Shown in pieces: positions 61,573 to 64,000 of a stretch of 64,000 nt of DNA. The stretch is taken from assembly GCA_963995525.1 (NCBI GenBank), contig OZ023216.1, positions 39,168,219 through 39,232,218 on the forward strand. Reading direction: 5' to 3'. The notes under the pieces were generated by a model, which searched no databases, was not told the origin of the DNA, and worked only from the letters and a program-made list of their open reading frames with translations. Every line of letters starts with the position of its first letter. Position 1 is the stretch's first letter. The stretch is from Escarpia spicata. Lineage: Eukaryota > Annelida > Polychaeta > Sabellida > Siboglinidae. The translations under genes and the position numbers were made by a program.

Positions 61573-63299
61573 TATCTTATATATATATATATATATTTCA
61601 GCAACATGCTGGTTAATTAAACTACTTTTTCATTTTAATACTAATATATAAATTATCCATACAGCTGTAACAAGGTTATTCAATTAACACAATTCGCATT
61701 CAGTTGCTATGTACTTAAAACAAGCAATGACAGTAACTAGTTTATGACTAAAAAAGAAGTGTCATATACATTTCCTATATTACGCAACACATCGTCTATA
61801 AATTGCTTGGGTTGATTATAAATACATACGTATATGAGAAATTTGTAGTCAAGCTATAATAAGCTATTTTGAATAATTAAACACAAAGCGAGTTCCTCCA
61901 AAAATCACTACATTTAAAACGTAGAAAGAGCGGCAATGATGCATGTAAGAAACCCCAGTCTATGTGTCTGGTGTCTGGAGGCTTACCTGTAGAATGAGCA
62001 GGAAGAGAAAGTAGGCATTGGCGATCCTCTGGAACTGTTCAAAGAGGTTCTTGGGCAGGAATGTGAGGATGTTGTACTTGGATGTTGAGATGTAGTTTGT
62101 CTGCAAGTAGAGGCAGTCAACTCTCAGACACAGCTCTTACAAGAGTTACATCAGATAGTACCTTTGCAAAGTGCGTTGGGCTCAAATTAATTTATCCATC
62201 ATGTAACCTGCTGCTTAGCAAAAGCTGCGTCAAGCCATCAAAAATGGATGCCAAACACGTGCATTCTGTTGTATATTTTGTTGAAATTCTGGCAACAAGC
62301 ATTTCTTTATGACAAAGTATAAGGCAAAGTTTCTACAGTGAATACTGTATGTGGGAATGTTTGACTTATGAGATGTCATGCAGCATTACTAATGTAATTC
62401 ACATACATTAGCCGTTATCAACATTGGTGGCAAAGGTTAAAGGTTGACGGAGGTCATGCACAACATTTTGATTGTGACATAGGCAAACCACAACAAACTG
62501 GATACATAAATTGTCCAAGGAGGTAGTGGAGTAGCACAGATAATTGGACATGATTGTAGGTTGTGGCCGATTATTTGGGCAACTCCGCCAGCCACCAAGA
62601 AGTGTGAGATGCATATCACAACTGTGCCATTTTATATTTATTTCACTCATGCTGATCTTAGCAAAGTCGCAGATGTGGATTATGTTGAATGTCATTACAC
62701 ATTAGGTTATGTGCATGGTTGAGAATGGCAACGGGGCAGTGAAAAACTGAGTACATTTTCATATCCCAAAACACGATAAACTCCTTTTCGCATTTAGGTA
62801 AACCACGGTCATTGGCCTCTTTTTTTAAAGGTCACTTGCTCGCAGTGACCGAGCCATAATGTAAACACAATTAATTCCGCCGTAATCGCACACCTACAAT
62901 TATTGAGCCATATAGGCTAAAGAACCCTGTGTGCATGCATGCATAACGAACACATGAATCCGTTATTTCAAGGAAAGGTTACTTGTCTGTTGTGCCTGTC
63001 TCAAATATCTAGGTATGTCAGATGGTAGGTCAGTAGATTGGATGTTTGGTCAGTTGATAAGATGGTAGGGTTACTATATCAGTCAGCTGGTCTGGTCTGT
63101 CAGAGAGGTCGTAGGTTAGTAGATCAGTAAATCAGACAGTTGGTAGGTCTGTTGGTTGGAGAGTTGGTATTGTTCAGTCTGTCCGATAATAATGACTGGT
63201 CAGTGCAGTTGTTTCTCTCATAAACAGAAGTTTTACTTACTGCATACTCAAATGAAGCGTTAAACACTGCATCATTAGCTTGGATTTTTCTTTCAATCT
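9878..63299 (-). CDS. ATP8B: P4-type ATPase (phospholipid flippase), ATP8B class; gene model spanning all visible exons
   Basis: Flips specific lipids from the exoplasmic to the cytosolic leaflet, powered by ATP, normally with a CDC50-type beta subunit. Coding exons read right to left: 63299-63241, 62100-61987, 60406-60308 or 56124-56026, 53169-53035, 52291-52221, 51416-51334, 49357-49110, 47310-47075, 44168-44006, 43367-43278, 40684-40522, 38913-38834, 38154-37930, 37074-36977, 36375-36197, 20290-20016, 19408-19225, 18189-17966, 16865-16782 or 15797-15714, 10961-10716, 10465-9878. All junctions are GT-AG with compatible phases, giving about 1,214 residues (family about 1,200-1,250). Visible motifs in order: DGET (A domain), PISL (TM4), DKTGT with the phosphorylated Asp, KGAD (N domain), TGDK and GDGANDV (P domain), and the ATP8B-type tail [12 protein letters not shown]. 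The N-terminal exon and promoter are outside the window. The class call rests on the tail and the N-terminal [13 protein letters not shown] start; ATP8A is less likely. Confidence 0.95.
10716..10961 (-). CDS. ATP8B: Flippase exon 20 (TM7 to TM8 region)
   Basis: 246 bp, phase 0/0, acceptor acatgaaacag, donor gtgagt. It encodes [28 protein letters not shown], then TM7 ([14 protein letters not shown]), a loop with [13 protein letters not shown] and the start of the next helix ([14 protein letters not shown]). YPKLYxPG and FFIPYGxF are P4 signatures. Confidence 0.95.
10962..11478. other. Intron 19 left part, nothing recognised
   Basis: AT-rich intron between exon 20 and the 51-bp array. No gene, RNA or repeat seen. 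Confidence 0.5.
11479..13105. repeat. 51-bp minisatellite in intron 19 (about 32 units)
   Basis: Head-to-tail 51-bp units, each with cacttcactgtgtgtaacg, tttcatcgtcacttggagg and, in most units, the perfect 12-bp palindrome gttattaataac. The + strand is open for 552 codons purely because 51 is divisible by three. The sequence is unrelated to the other 51-bp array at 4326-8712. A run of variant units starting with the cactggg variant at 11671 recurs at 12334, showing a 663-bp (13-unit) segmental duplication inside the array. Confidence 0.97.
13136..13220. repeat. Approximately 42-bp tandem duplication
   Basis: Two adjacent copies of a segment with ttccccattaatattgctta and tcagtcaactgatatatat-like ends, just outside the 51-bp array. 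Confidence 0.8.
13480..13870. repeat. Degenerate internal duplication, possibly SINE-related
   Basis: Two diverged copies of a block with gttaaaaccaatcaaatacg / gttaaaacaaattaaatgaa and ctaaaatacaatagga / ctaaaatacatgatgga. The left edge (ttattatgcgccttgtatc ... tgctcaaaggcac) resembles the tail of the SINE that follows at 13885 (gcgcagtatcc ... tgctcaaagcgc), so it may be a decayed relative. Confidence 0.45.
13885..14195 (-). mobile_element. tRNA-derived SINE, copy 1
   Basis: On the minus strand the element begins near 14195 with a tRNA-like head: tggagcggagtagcgcaggg (A-box-like), then a B-box-like gggttcaaatcc. It continues with a body containing gctgtaggaatgagtacctg and gctatagacagtggtggata, and ends with gcgctttgagcag. 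The same order is found at 18256-18575, which proves a dispersed family. The head is too diverged to be a tRNA gene. Confidence 0.75.
14196..14895. other. Intron 19 segment, nothing recognised
   Basis: AT-rich intron sequence with a short (TA)n near 14400-14416. No gene or clear repeat. Confidence 0.5.
14896..15447. repeat. Compound (TG)n microsatellite
   Basis: About 550 bp of TG dinucleotides on the + strand interrupted by tttgagtgag or tttgagtg blocks at semi-regular intervals. Alternating purine-pyrimidine DNA of this kind can adopt Z-form. Reading frames across it (HTHT or CVCV) are artefacts. It ends about 270 bp downstream of the exon 19b donor. Confidence 0.98.
15714..15797 (-). CDS. 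ATP8B: Flippase exon 19b (TM5-6 loop and TM6), downstream alternative copy
   Basis: 84 bp, phase 0/0, acceptor catctttcag, donor gtatga. It encodes [20 protein letters not shown], then LALGIFEQ. Same length, phase and conserved core as exon 19a, but with SQP for SLP (a polar residue in TM6), EA for PF and GIFE for GIFD. Eleven of 19 shared-residue codons differ synonymously. It fits a second mutually exclusive exon; a cryptic or decaying exon is the alternative, though no damage is visible. Confidence 0.9.
15798..16781. other. Intron between alternative exons 19a and 19b
   Basis: 984-bp AT-rich spacer. Both of its ends have canonical splice signals. I see no gene; if exon choice is mutually exclusive, regulatory RNA structure would be expected here or in the flanking introns. 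Confidence 0.6.
16782..16865 (-). CDS. ATP8B: Flippase exon 19a (TM5-6 loop and TM6), upstream alternative copy
   Basis: 84 bp, phase 0/0, acceptor gtctttgcag, donor gtacag. It encodes [20 protein letters not shown], then LAMGIFDQ, the conserved exoplasmic loop and TM6 segment (T-S-L-P-x-L-A-x-G-x-F-D). It shares 19/28 residues with exon 19b, 984 bp downstream. This copy has the family-typical TSLP and GIFD. Confidence 0.93.
16866..17965. other. Intron 18, nothing recognised
   Basis: 1.1 kb of AT-rich sequence with a short catgcacgcacaca run near 17095-17125. No gene or element identified. Confidence 0.5.
17966..18189 (-). CDS. ATP8B: Flippase exon 18 (P domain end and TM5)
   Basis: 224 bp, acceptor ttcttgcag, donor gtgagt, ending phase 0. 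It encodes [38 protein letters not shown], then TM5 ([18 protein letters not shown]) ending C-C-G-F-S-A-Q. The TM5 Lys in YKNFAF is the conserved flippase lysine in the transport region. Confidence 0.97.
18256..18575 (-). mobile_element. tRNA-derived SINE, copy 2 (diverged)
   Basis: Same block order as 13885-14195: gcactgctcaaagtgcttta, gaacaccatctt, ctgtctatagccaggtattc, acagctaagtgaactggagc, and a B-box-like aggattcaaacctgg, with the tRNA-like head at the right end (minus orientation). It lies in intron 17. Confidence 0.7.
18770..18915 (-). mobile_element. LINE 3'-end remnant, copy 1
   Basis: Shares caatctacattgttctttca, caaatatttattcat and tcctctagtt with 36655-36800 (there caatctacatggttctttca, tcatatcctctagttc). 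On the minus strand the two copies read approximately as the C-R-L-D-x-R-K ... F-S-Q-R motif typical of LINE ORF2 C-termini, with many breaks. Weak but consistent between copies. Confidence 0.45.
19225..19408 (-). CDS. ATP8B: Flippase exon 17 (P domain, GDGAND)
   Basis: 184 bp, acceptor acccttgcag, donor gtaagt. It encodes [18 protein letters not shown], then [20 protein letters not shown] and [20 protein letters not shown] (about visible residues 824-829) coordinates Mg2+ in the P domain, and CRVTPLQKA is a P4 signature. Confidence 0.97.
19409..20015. other. Intron 16, nothing recognised
   Basis: 607-bp AT-rich intron with canonical ends; no element identified. Confidence 0.6.
20016..20290 (-). 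CDS. ATP8B: Flippase exon 16 (P domain)
   Basis: 275 bp, acceptor cctgtgtgcag, donor gtaagt. It completes the split Asp and reads [20 protein letters not shown], then a variable hydrophilic insert (K-C-H-D-E-M-V ... T-G-D-S-N-P) and [12 protein letters not shown]. The flanks are conserved; the central ~50 residues are lineage specific, as usual in this position. It lies beyond a 15,906-bp intron from exon 15. Confidence 0.95.
20740..36178. repeat. 66-bp minisatellite with higher-order structure filling intron 15 (about 230 units)
   Basis: Head-to-tail 66-bp units on the + strand: gacaaaagggttggtagctt, ccttgagaggatgcctagaa, ctagaccaagctgagagaca, tatgaa. A 2-bp longer variant (caagagctgagag) occurs near 21731, 21869, 22265, 22333, 25040, 27616, 30126, 32834 and 35542. 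From 22333 on, the spacings are about 2,708, 2,576, 2,510, 2,708 and 2,708 bp, i.e. 41, 39, 38, 41 and 41 units plus 2 bp. Variant units keep the same order within the blocks, so 2.5-2.7-kb higher-order units were amplified. Because 66 is divisible by three, nearly stop-free frames exist on both strands (minus-strand frames up to about 1,800 codons). These are by-products. The array ends about 18 bp from the exon 15 donor. Confidence 0.98.
36197..36375 (-). CDS. ATP8B: Flippase exon 15 (P domain, TGDK)
   Basis: 179 bp, acceptor gtggctgcag, donor gtagga. It encodes an S-T-S-M-Q-N-R start, [20 protein letters not shown], then [10 protein letters not shown], ending one base into an Asp codon. 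TGDK coordinates Mg-ATP in the P domain. Its donor is followed after about 18 bp by the 15.4-kb minisatellite of intron 15. Confidence 0.97.
36376..36976. other. Intron 14 with a LINE remnant
   Basis: 601-bp intron between exons 15 and 14. It contains the diverged LINE fragment at 36655-36800 and nothing else recognised. Confidence 0.5.
36655..36800 (-). mobile_element. LINE 3'-end remnant, copy 2
   Basis: Homologous to 18770-18915. On the minus strand one frame reads [13 protein letters not shown], resembling the conserved R-C-R-L-D-x-R-K motif near LINE ORF2 C-termini. Truncated and frame-broken. Confidence 0.5.
36977..37074 (-). CDS. ATP8B: Flippase exon 14 (N to P domain)
   Basis: 98 bp, acceptor ctgttgtag, donor gtggga, ending with two bases of a Ser codon. 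It encodes [20 protein letters not shown], then [12 protein letters not shown]. It matches the conserved G-L-R-T-L hinge that returns from the N domain to the P domain. Confidence 0.95.
37445..37850. repeat. Dispersed repeat B, copy 2
   Basis: Collinear with 3640-4085 (see block list there). Here the 44-bp segment is single copy. It lies in intron 13 and ends about 80 bp from the exon 13 donor. Confidence 0.7.
37930..38154 (-). CDS. ATP8B: Flippase exon 13 (N domain, KGAD)
   Basis: 225 bp, phase 0/0, acceptor gtgttgtag, donor gtgagt. It encodes 75 residues with [17 protein letters not shown] and [14 protein letters not shown]. Both are hallmark nucleotide-binding-domain motifs: D-F-x-x-x-R-K-R-M-S and K-G-A-D. 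Confidence 0.97.
38460..38765. mobile_element. Foldback / MITE-like element with a long central hairpin
   Basis: Arms 38613-38641 and 38649-38677 (29 nt each) are near-perfect reverse complements around a 7-nt loop (ttggtgtccgaaaacatacc against ggtatgtttacgaacaccaa). The flanks repeat related words (tactgtatgttttaggaca, tactgtatgtttttggata, ggtgtccacatacata), extending the inverted symmetry outward. No terminal duplication could be fixed. Located in intron 12. Confidence 0.65.
38834..38913 (-). CDS. ATP8B: Flippase exon 12 (N domain)
   Basis: 80 bp, acceptor cctgttgcag, donor gtacgt, ending phase 0. It encodes [19 protein letters not shown], then NFGFIFM. The A-x-S-P-D-E-A/G-A-L-V block is the ATP-binding region of P4-ATPases. 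Five to six 19-bp repeats lie about 30 bp upstream of its acceptor. Confidence 0.95.
38945..39048. repeat. 19-bp tandem repeat (about 5.5 copies)
   Basis: Unit cagtacacagaggtcacat, almost perfect. It starts about 30 bp upstream of the exon 12 acceptor, inside intron 11. Each unit carries aggtca, a nuclear-receptor half-site word, probably by chance. Confidence 0.95.
39600..40492. repeat. 33-bp minisatellite in intron 11 (about 27 units)
   Basis: Units of about 33 bp: caatacaaacacaccccaca then ctgaaaataataa, with some shortened units (31 or 29 bp). In the gene's sense (minus strand) every unit reads ttgttattattttcag followed by tgtgggg, which resembles a 3' splice acceptor. The array ends about 28 bp from the exon 11 donor, and the exon 11 frame continues open through it to a stop at 39590. 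Confidence 0.97.
40522..40684 (-). CDS. ATP8B: Flippase exon 11 (N domain)
   Basis: 163 bp, acceptor gtgtattcag, donor gtatgt, starting phase 0 and ending with one base of a Ser codon. It encodes [20 protein letters not shown], then [19 protein letters not shown] and [15 protein letters not shown]; the last part is the conserved L-x-L-C-H-T-V motif. The frame stays open into the intronic 33-bp array, with no stop until 39590. Confidence 0.95.
40685..41164. other. Intron 10 segment next to exon 11, nothing recognised
   Basis: About 480 bp of AT-rich intron; a + strand frame at 40827-41240 runs through it without known motifs. Confidence 0.4.
41165..42010. repeat. 34-bp minisatellite, decaying leftward (about 18 recognisable units)
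   Basis: Core unit tctcagggaggaacagttgg, aggtttatggtgag (34 bp), clear from about 41400 to 42010. Leftward to about 41165 related but longer, degenerate units occur (ggagaacctcaaacaggg, ttttggagagcctcttgggg), suggesting an older margin. Each unit has ggtgagt on the + strand, a 5' splice-donor word, but this strand is antisense to the flippase. Located in intron 10. Confidence 0.9.
42242..43253. mobile_element. Non-autonomous hAT-like DNA transposon with 8-bp target duplication
   Basis: Left end tagagctgtgtaccgt and right end acggtacacagctctg form 16-bp terminal inverted repeats with one mismatch (family-type CAGAGCTGTGTACCG). They are flanked by the exact 8-bp direct repeat tcactgag at 42234-42241 and 43254-43261. 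An 8-bp duplication with CAG-like ends is the hAT superfamily hallmark. The 1,012-bp interior has no intact transposase; a + strand stretch [13 protein letters not shown] faintly resembles the end of a BED zinc finger. The right end is about 16 bp from the exon 10 donor. Confidence 0.85.
43278..43367 (-). CDS. ATP8B: Flippase exon 10
   Basis: 90 bp, phase 0/0, acceptor catgcttacag, donor gtgagt. It encodes [18 protein letters not shown], then [12 protein letters not shown], the start of the nucleotide-binding domain right after DKTGT (family: N-I-M-x-F-x-K-C-S-I-x-G-x-x-Y-G). A hAT-like element is inserted about 16 bp downstream of its donor. Confidence 0.93.
44006..44168 (-). CDS. ATP8B: Flippase exon 9 (P domain with phosphorylation site)
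   Basis: 163 bp, acceptor gtgttgcag, donor gtctgt, ending phase 0. It encodes [19 protein letters not shown], then [20 protein letters not shown] and T-L-T-Q. The Asp of DKTGT (about visible residue 396) is the catalytic aspartyl-phosphate site of all P-type ATPases. Confidence 0.97.
44281..44594. mobile_element. MITE with long inverted ends, flanked by TTAA
   Basis: The ends are inverted repeats of about 45 bp: ggcccggatacactggtact, tttttgcctgaccagacc at left against the reverse complement of the right end (ggccgggataaactgtcacc, ttttgcctgactagacc). TTAA is present directly outside both ends (44277-44280 and 44595-44598). TTAA targets are typical of piggyBac-type elements, but the tips do not show a clear piggyBac start, so the superfamily is open. 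The left arm has expanded into an (accag)n pentanucleotide run at about 44310-44385. Located in intron 8. Confidence 0.75.
44595..44867. other. Intron 8 segment, nothing recognised
   Basis: Short AT-rich spacer between the MITE and the 43-bp array. Confidence 0.5.
44868..46980. repeat. 43-bp minisatellite in intron 8 (about 49 units)
   Basis: Unit ttagataatgttaacacacc, tacatgccacagcttggctg, tag (43 bp). Two sequence classes, gccatagc and gccacagc, are spatially sorted: mostly the first from 44868 to about 45680, almost only the second from about 45690 to 46850, then the first again in the last three units. A 3-unit block with atgatgtcaacacacctgca recurs near 45125 and 45300. The array ends about 95 bp from the exon 8 donor. 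43 is not a multiple of three and no long frames arise. Confidence 0.97.
47075..47310 (-). CDS. ATP8B: Flippase exon 8 (TM3, exoplasmic loop, TM4 with PISL)
   Basis: 236 bp, acceptor tgttgacag, donor gtcaga, ending with two bases of a Ser codon. It encodes TM3 ([19 protein letters not shown]), an exoplasmic loop with [10 protein letters not shown] and an acidic D-D-S-D-S-R-E run, then TM4 with [15 protein letters not shown] replaces the PEGL of ion pumps and is diagnostic of lipid flippases; its Ile lies on the lipid path. Confidence 0.97.
47874..48130. repeat. Degenerate tandem repeat of about 60-bp units (4 copies)
   Basis: Words such as tagctaaaccagcata, ttatgttatgaagagcaaaa and acttacactaatcctctg recur four times with drift (47875, 47945, 48010, 48075). 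Located in intron 7. Confidence 0.6.
48301..49094. repeat. 15-bp minisatellite in intron 7 (about 53 units)
   Basis: Unit ggaggtgattcacac, containing the near-palindrome gtgattcac. Units at about 48620-48800 are identical; both flanks are increasingly diverged, the usual profile of growth from the centre. The right edge lies about 15 bp from the exon 7 donor. Open frames (N-H-L-x-V or G-D-S-H repeats) follow from a stop-free 15-bp unit. Confidence 0.97.
49110..49357 (-). CDS. ATP8B: Flippase exon 7 (A domain to start of TM3)
   Basis: 248 bp, acceptor gtctccacag, donor gtaagt, ending phase 0. It encodes 82 residues including [34 protein letters not shown], the [12 protein letters not shown] loop and [10 protein letters not shown] leading into TM3. 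A 15-bp minisatellite begins about 15 bp into the following intron. Confidence 0.97.
49395..49450. repeat. (TG)n microsatellite, interrupted
   Basis: TG-rich run with tatacg and cgtgcgt interruptions in intron 6, close to the exon 7 acceptor side. Confidence 0.85.
49742..51122 (+). pseudogene. LINE reverse transcriptase pseudogene inside intron 6
   Basis: Reverse transcriptase of a non-LTR retrotransposon, opposite in strand to the host gene. Motifs in order on the + strand: [56 protein letters not shown] (family GVRQGC, so G to D), [11 protein letters not shown] with the catalytic YADD, a YLGTIIP-like block, [19 protein letters not shown], and near the end [20 protein letters not shown] up to a TGA at 51120-51122. 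The motifs are spread over several frames, with shifts near 50140, 50290 and after 50520, so it is dead. No endonuclease domain is visible (5' truncated). Confidence 0.9.
51334..51416 (-). CDS. ATP8B: Flippase exon 6 (A domain, DGET loop)
   Basis: 83 bp, acceptor gttggcag, donor gtaagt. It completes the Gly split with exon 5 and continues [16 protein letters not shown], then [11 protein letters not shown]. It ends with one base of an Ala codon finished by exon 7. Confidence 0.95.
51720..51905. repeat. Dispersed repeat A, copy 2
   Basis: Collinear with 1563-1725 (tctagag ... ttacatatttaccc ... gtgtaggat ... cttcccctggcaaagacacc ... gtgaacaaaa ... agttttgaaatgatg). It lies in intron 5. Confidence 0.6.
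52221..52291 (-). CDS. ATP8B: Flippase exon 5 (A domain)
   Basis: 71 bp, starts phase 0 and ends after two bases of a Gly codon. Acceptor ctgtgacag, donor gtaagt. It encodes [20 protein letters not shown] followed by E-L-D. The split Gly and the first residues of exon 6 complete DGET, the A-domain dephosphorylation loop of P4-ATPases. Confidence 0.95.
52292..53034. other. Intron 4, nothing firm
   Basis: 743 bp of AT-rich sequence. Words such as tacttgtatttaagtaca, agtacttggt and aagtaattgtacttgatc are related direct and inverted copies between 52355 and 52715, hinting at an old foldback repeat that I could not delimit. Confidence 0.4.
53035..53169 (-). CDS. ATP8B: Flippase exon 4 (start of A domain)
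   Basis: 135 bp, phase 0/0, acceptor acattgtag, donor gtaagt. It encodes 45 residues starting [12 protein letters not shown] and ending [16 protein letters not shown]. This is the cytosolic segment after TM2 that opens the actuator domain, including the conserved V-G-D-I-I motif. Confidence 0.95.
53170..53893. other. Intron 3 segment, nothing recognised
   Basis: AT-rich intron upstream of exon 4; no element found. Confidence 0.5.
53894..54612. repeat. (AC)n run followed by a GTGGGTGAGTCATTGAG-type repeat cluster
   Basis: A pure (AC)n of about 90 bp (53933-54025) is followed by irregular 40-90-bp units made of gtgcatatgtgggtgggt, gagtcattgagtgagtg and tgcacacatgcacatg. Twelve units carry TGAGTCA followed by T or C, identical to the AP-1/bZIP core, and a thirteenth TGAGTCA lies at the right end. 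Located in the intron between exons 3b and 4. Confidence 0.95.
54613..56025. other. Intron 3 segment, nothing recognised except a small repeat
   Basis: A roughly 50-bp element around caatgttgtacacaataata / caatgttgtacacacgtata is duplicated at 55137-55240. Otherwise AT-rich, no gene. Confidence 0.5.
56026..56124 (-). CDS. ATP8B: Flippase exon 3b (TM1-2 loop and TM2), downstream alternative copy
   Basis: 99 bp, phase 0/0, acceptor ttgctctgtag, donor gtgagt. It encodes 33 residues beginning [10 protein letters not shown], then TM2 and AIKDAVDDY. Against exon 3a it changes S1W, W10P, V11L, L23V, T24S, A26I and I33Y. Eighteen of the 26 codons for shared residues differ synonymously, so the copy is old and has been kept by purifying selection. 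Including both copies would stay in frame but duplicate TM2 and invert topology, so mutual exclusion is the likely use. Confidence 0.9.
56125..56989. other. Spacer between exons 3a and 3b, left part
   Basis: A 65-codon + strand frame at 56317-56514 is Cys-rich but matches nothing I know, and is not called. No other feature. Confidence 0.4.
56990..58090. mobile_element. Probable inverted-repeat element between exons 3a and 3b
   Basis: tactattgcattccaaataa at about 57000 recurs as its reverse complement ttatttggaatgcaatagta at about 58050. Inside the left arm a roughly 55-bp unit (ggtcggaataacagtatagg, gtggacatgcctgggaattt) is tandemly repeated about three times to 57200. The right arm carries related gtaaggtggaaccaac and gtagggtagaactgcc-like units in the opposite sense (57900-58025). 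This suggests a foldback or MITE-like transposon of about 1.1 kb; boundaries and target duplication were not resolved. A short (TA)n lies at 57811-57842. Confidence 0.5.
58091..60307. other. Spacer between exons 3a and 3b, right part
   Basis: AT-rich intron. cagggttaaaaaaattccgg at about 58294 resembles a hAT-type terminus, but no partner end was found. Related words agtctgatctctatggacaa (59340) and agtctgacctctatggataa (59702) mark an old duplication. No gene recognised. Confidence 0.4.
60308..60406 (-). CDS. ATP8B: Flippase exon 3a (TM1-2 loop and TM2), upstream alternative copy
   Basis: 99 bp, phase 0/0, acceptor gccatcag, donor gtaagt. It encodes 33 residues beginning [10 protein letters not shown], then TM2 and AAKDAVDDI. 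It matches the conserved P4 segment I-P-x-I-S-S-L-T ... K-D-A-x-D-D. It is 26/33 identical to exon 3b about 4.2 kb downstream and the same length, so the two are predicted to be mutually exclusive. Its SLTW is the form I associate with vertebrate ATP8B proteins. Confidence 0.92.
60407..61986. other. Intron 2, nothing but AT-rich sequence
   Basis: 1.6-kb AT-rich intron. A (TA)n tract lies at about 61537-61595. No gene or transposon recognised. Confidence 0.6.
61987..62100 (-). CDS. ATP8B: Flippase exon 2 (TM1)
   Basis: 114 bp, phase 0 at both ends, acceptor ctacttgcag and donor gtaagc. It encodes 38 residues with [19 protein letters not shown] followed by a hydrophobic TM1 ending FLFLLILQ. 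The final Gln occupies the first position of the TM1 Gln-Gln motif of the Drs2/ATP8A branch. The next residue is supplied by whichever exon 3 copy is chosen. Confidence 0.96.
62101..63240. other. Intron 1, nothing firm
   Basis: 1.1-kb intron. Around 63010-63180 variations on gatggtaggtcagtagat recur (ggtcagttgataagatggta, cgtaggttagtagatcagta), a decayed short tandem repeat. No gene. Confidence 0.5.
63241..63299 (-). CDS. ATP8B: Flippase exon 1 (first visible; N-terminal motif)
   Basis: 59 bp between acceptor ttattttcag and donor gtaagt. It begins with the last two bases of a split codon and encodes [19 protein letters not shown], the cytosolic motif just before TM1 in P4-ATPases (family form: E-R-x-I-x-A-N-D ... 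N-x-x-F-x-Y-A). Since it starts mid-codon, at least one further upstream exon carrying the start codon must exist to the right of the window or unrecognised in 63300-64000. Confidence 0.9.
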
Positions 63300-64000
63300 C
63301 TGAAAATAAACAAAATAAAACAAATAAATCACCTGATAGCTGAAACAATAACAATGGTTATGTAACAGTTGATTAATTATTGCACACTCCGGCTGATTAA
63401 GTGTAATTACTTCTGCTGTTCAACTGAAATAAATTTCTACAGCGACTTTCAGTGAATTACCATGTAATTTTTTTGAGTTTTATAGGTCACTTTACGATTA
63501 ACAATTTAACATGGTTCAATCATAAATGAAACAAAAAAAGAAAAGGAATTAGAATGGTGATAATTACTGCATTTACCTAGTAGTGAACAGTTCTAATATA
63601 AGAAAAATAACTTATTTGATGCCAATTTCCTCAGAAACTCGAGGCCAATGACAGAGACAGATAATATTAATAAGAACAGTAATTTTCAGATGAACGAATC
63701 ACATATATTACAGGATGTCATGTTTAGGAAACTGCCATTTACTGTCATCAACAAAAACAGCGTTTTAAAGAGACCGATATTTTAAATATGAGCAGCAGAA
63801 AATGAGAACCTCTGATACATATGGCTTTGCTATTTTACCATTAATATTTAATTTTGTTTGTAGGTCGAATGTTGCCAATACATTATGTAATTATTGTAAC
63901 TTACACTTCAATTAACGCTTTTGCACAGGATGTTGTAAATTACAATCCCTTATATAATTAGAAAACGCAATGTATAAATAATTAACACAACATAAACATG
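63300..64000. other. Upstream intron of the flippase, nothing recognised
   Basis: AT-rich sequence 5' of the first visible exon. No minus-strand start exon with a compatible phase-1 donor could be identified, so the N-terminal exon is probably beyond the window. Confidence 0.5.

Overview
The window is animal nuclear DNA. Genes are split into short exons with GT-AG introns and lie in a sea of minisatellites, microsatellites, SINE and LINE fragments and non-autonomous DNA transposons. The protein sequences, the tRNA-derived SINEs and the repeat style suggest a lophotrochozoan invertebrate, perhaps a mollusc, but this is inference.

Two genes can be supported. On the + strand near the left end is the last coding exon of SDHAF4 (succinate dehydrogenase assembly factor 4, 1941-2281). 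Nearly all the rest, 9878-63299 on the minus strand, is one P4-type ATPase (lipid flippase) of the ATP8B class, convergent with SDHAF4. I resolved 21 successive coding exon positions plus two extra alternative copies, with consistent splice phases. They give about 1,214 residues, from just after the N-terminus to the stop codon. The first exon(s) and promoter lie beyond the right end.

The most notable biology is two independent tandem exon duplications in this flippase that look like mutually exclusive exons. Exon 3a/3b (99 bp each) encodes the TM1-2 loop and TM2. Exon 19a/19b (84 bp each) encodes the TM5-6 loop and TM6. All four copies are phase 0, open and flanked by canonical splice sites. 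The partners are well conserved as protein but strongly diverged at synonymous sites. Both switch segments next to the membrane lipid path, so up to four isoforms are predicted.

The second theme is intronic tandem arrays. Intron 15 (15.9 kb) is almost wholly a 66-bp minisatellite of roughly 230 units, arranged in higher-order blocks of 38-41 units. Other arrays have 51-bp (intergenic), 51-bp (intron 19), 33-bp (intron 11), 34-bp (intron 10), 43-bp (intron 8) and 15-bp (intron 7) units. Several arrays, and one hAT-like element, end within about 15-30 bp of a flippase 5' splice site. The very long ORFs in these arrays follow from stop-free units whose length is divisible by three; I do not call them genes.

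Layout: 1-330 LINE fragment; 1563-1725 dispersed repeat; 1941-2281 SDHAF4; 2985-3330 LINE 3' end; 4326-8712 51-bp array; 9878-63299 ATP8B-like flippase with its introns; 63300-64000 upstream intron with nothing recognised.
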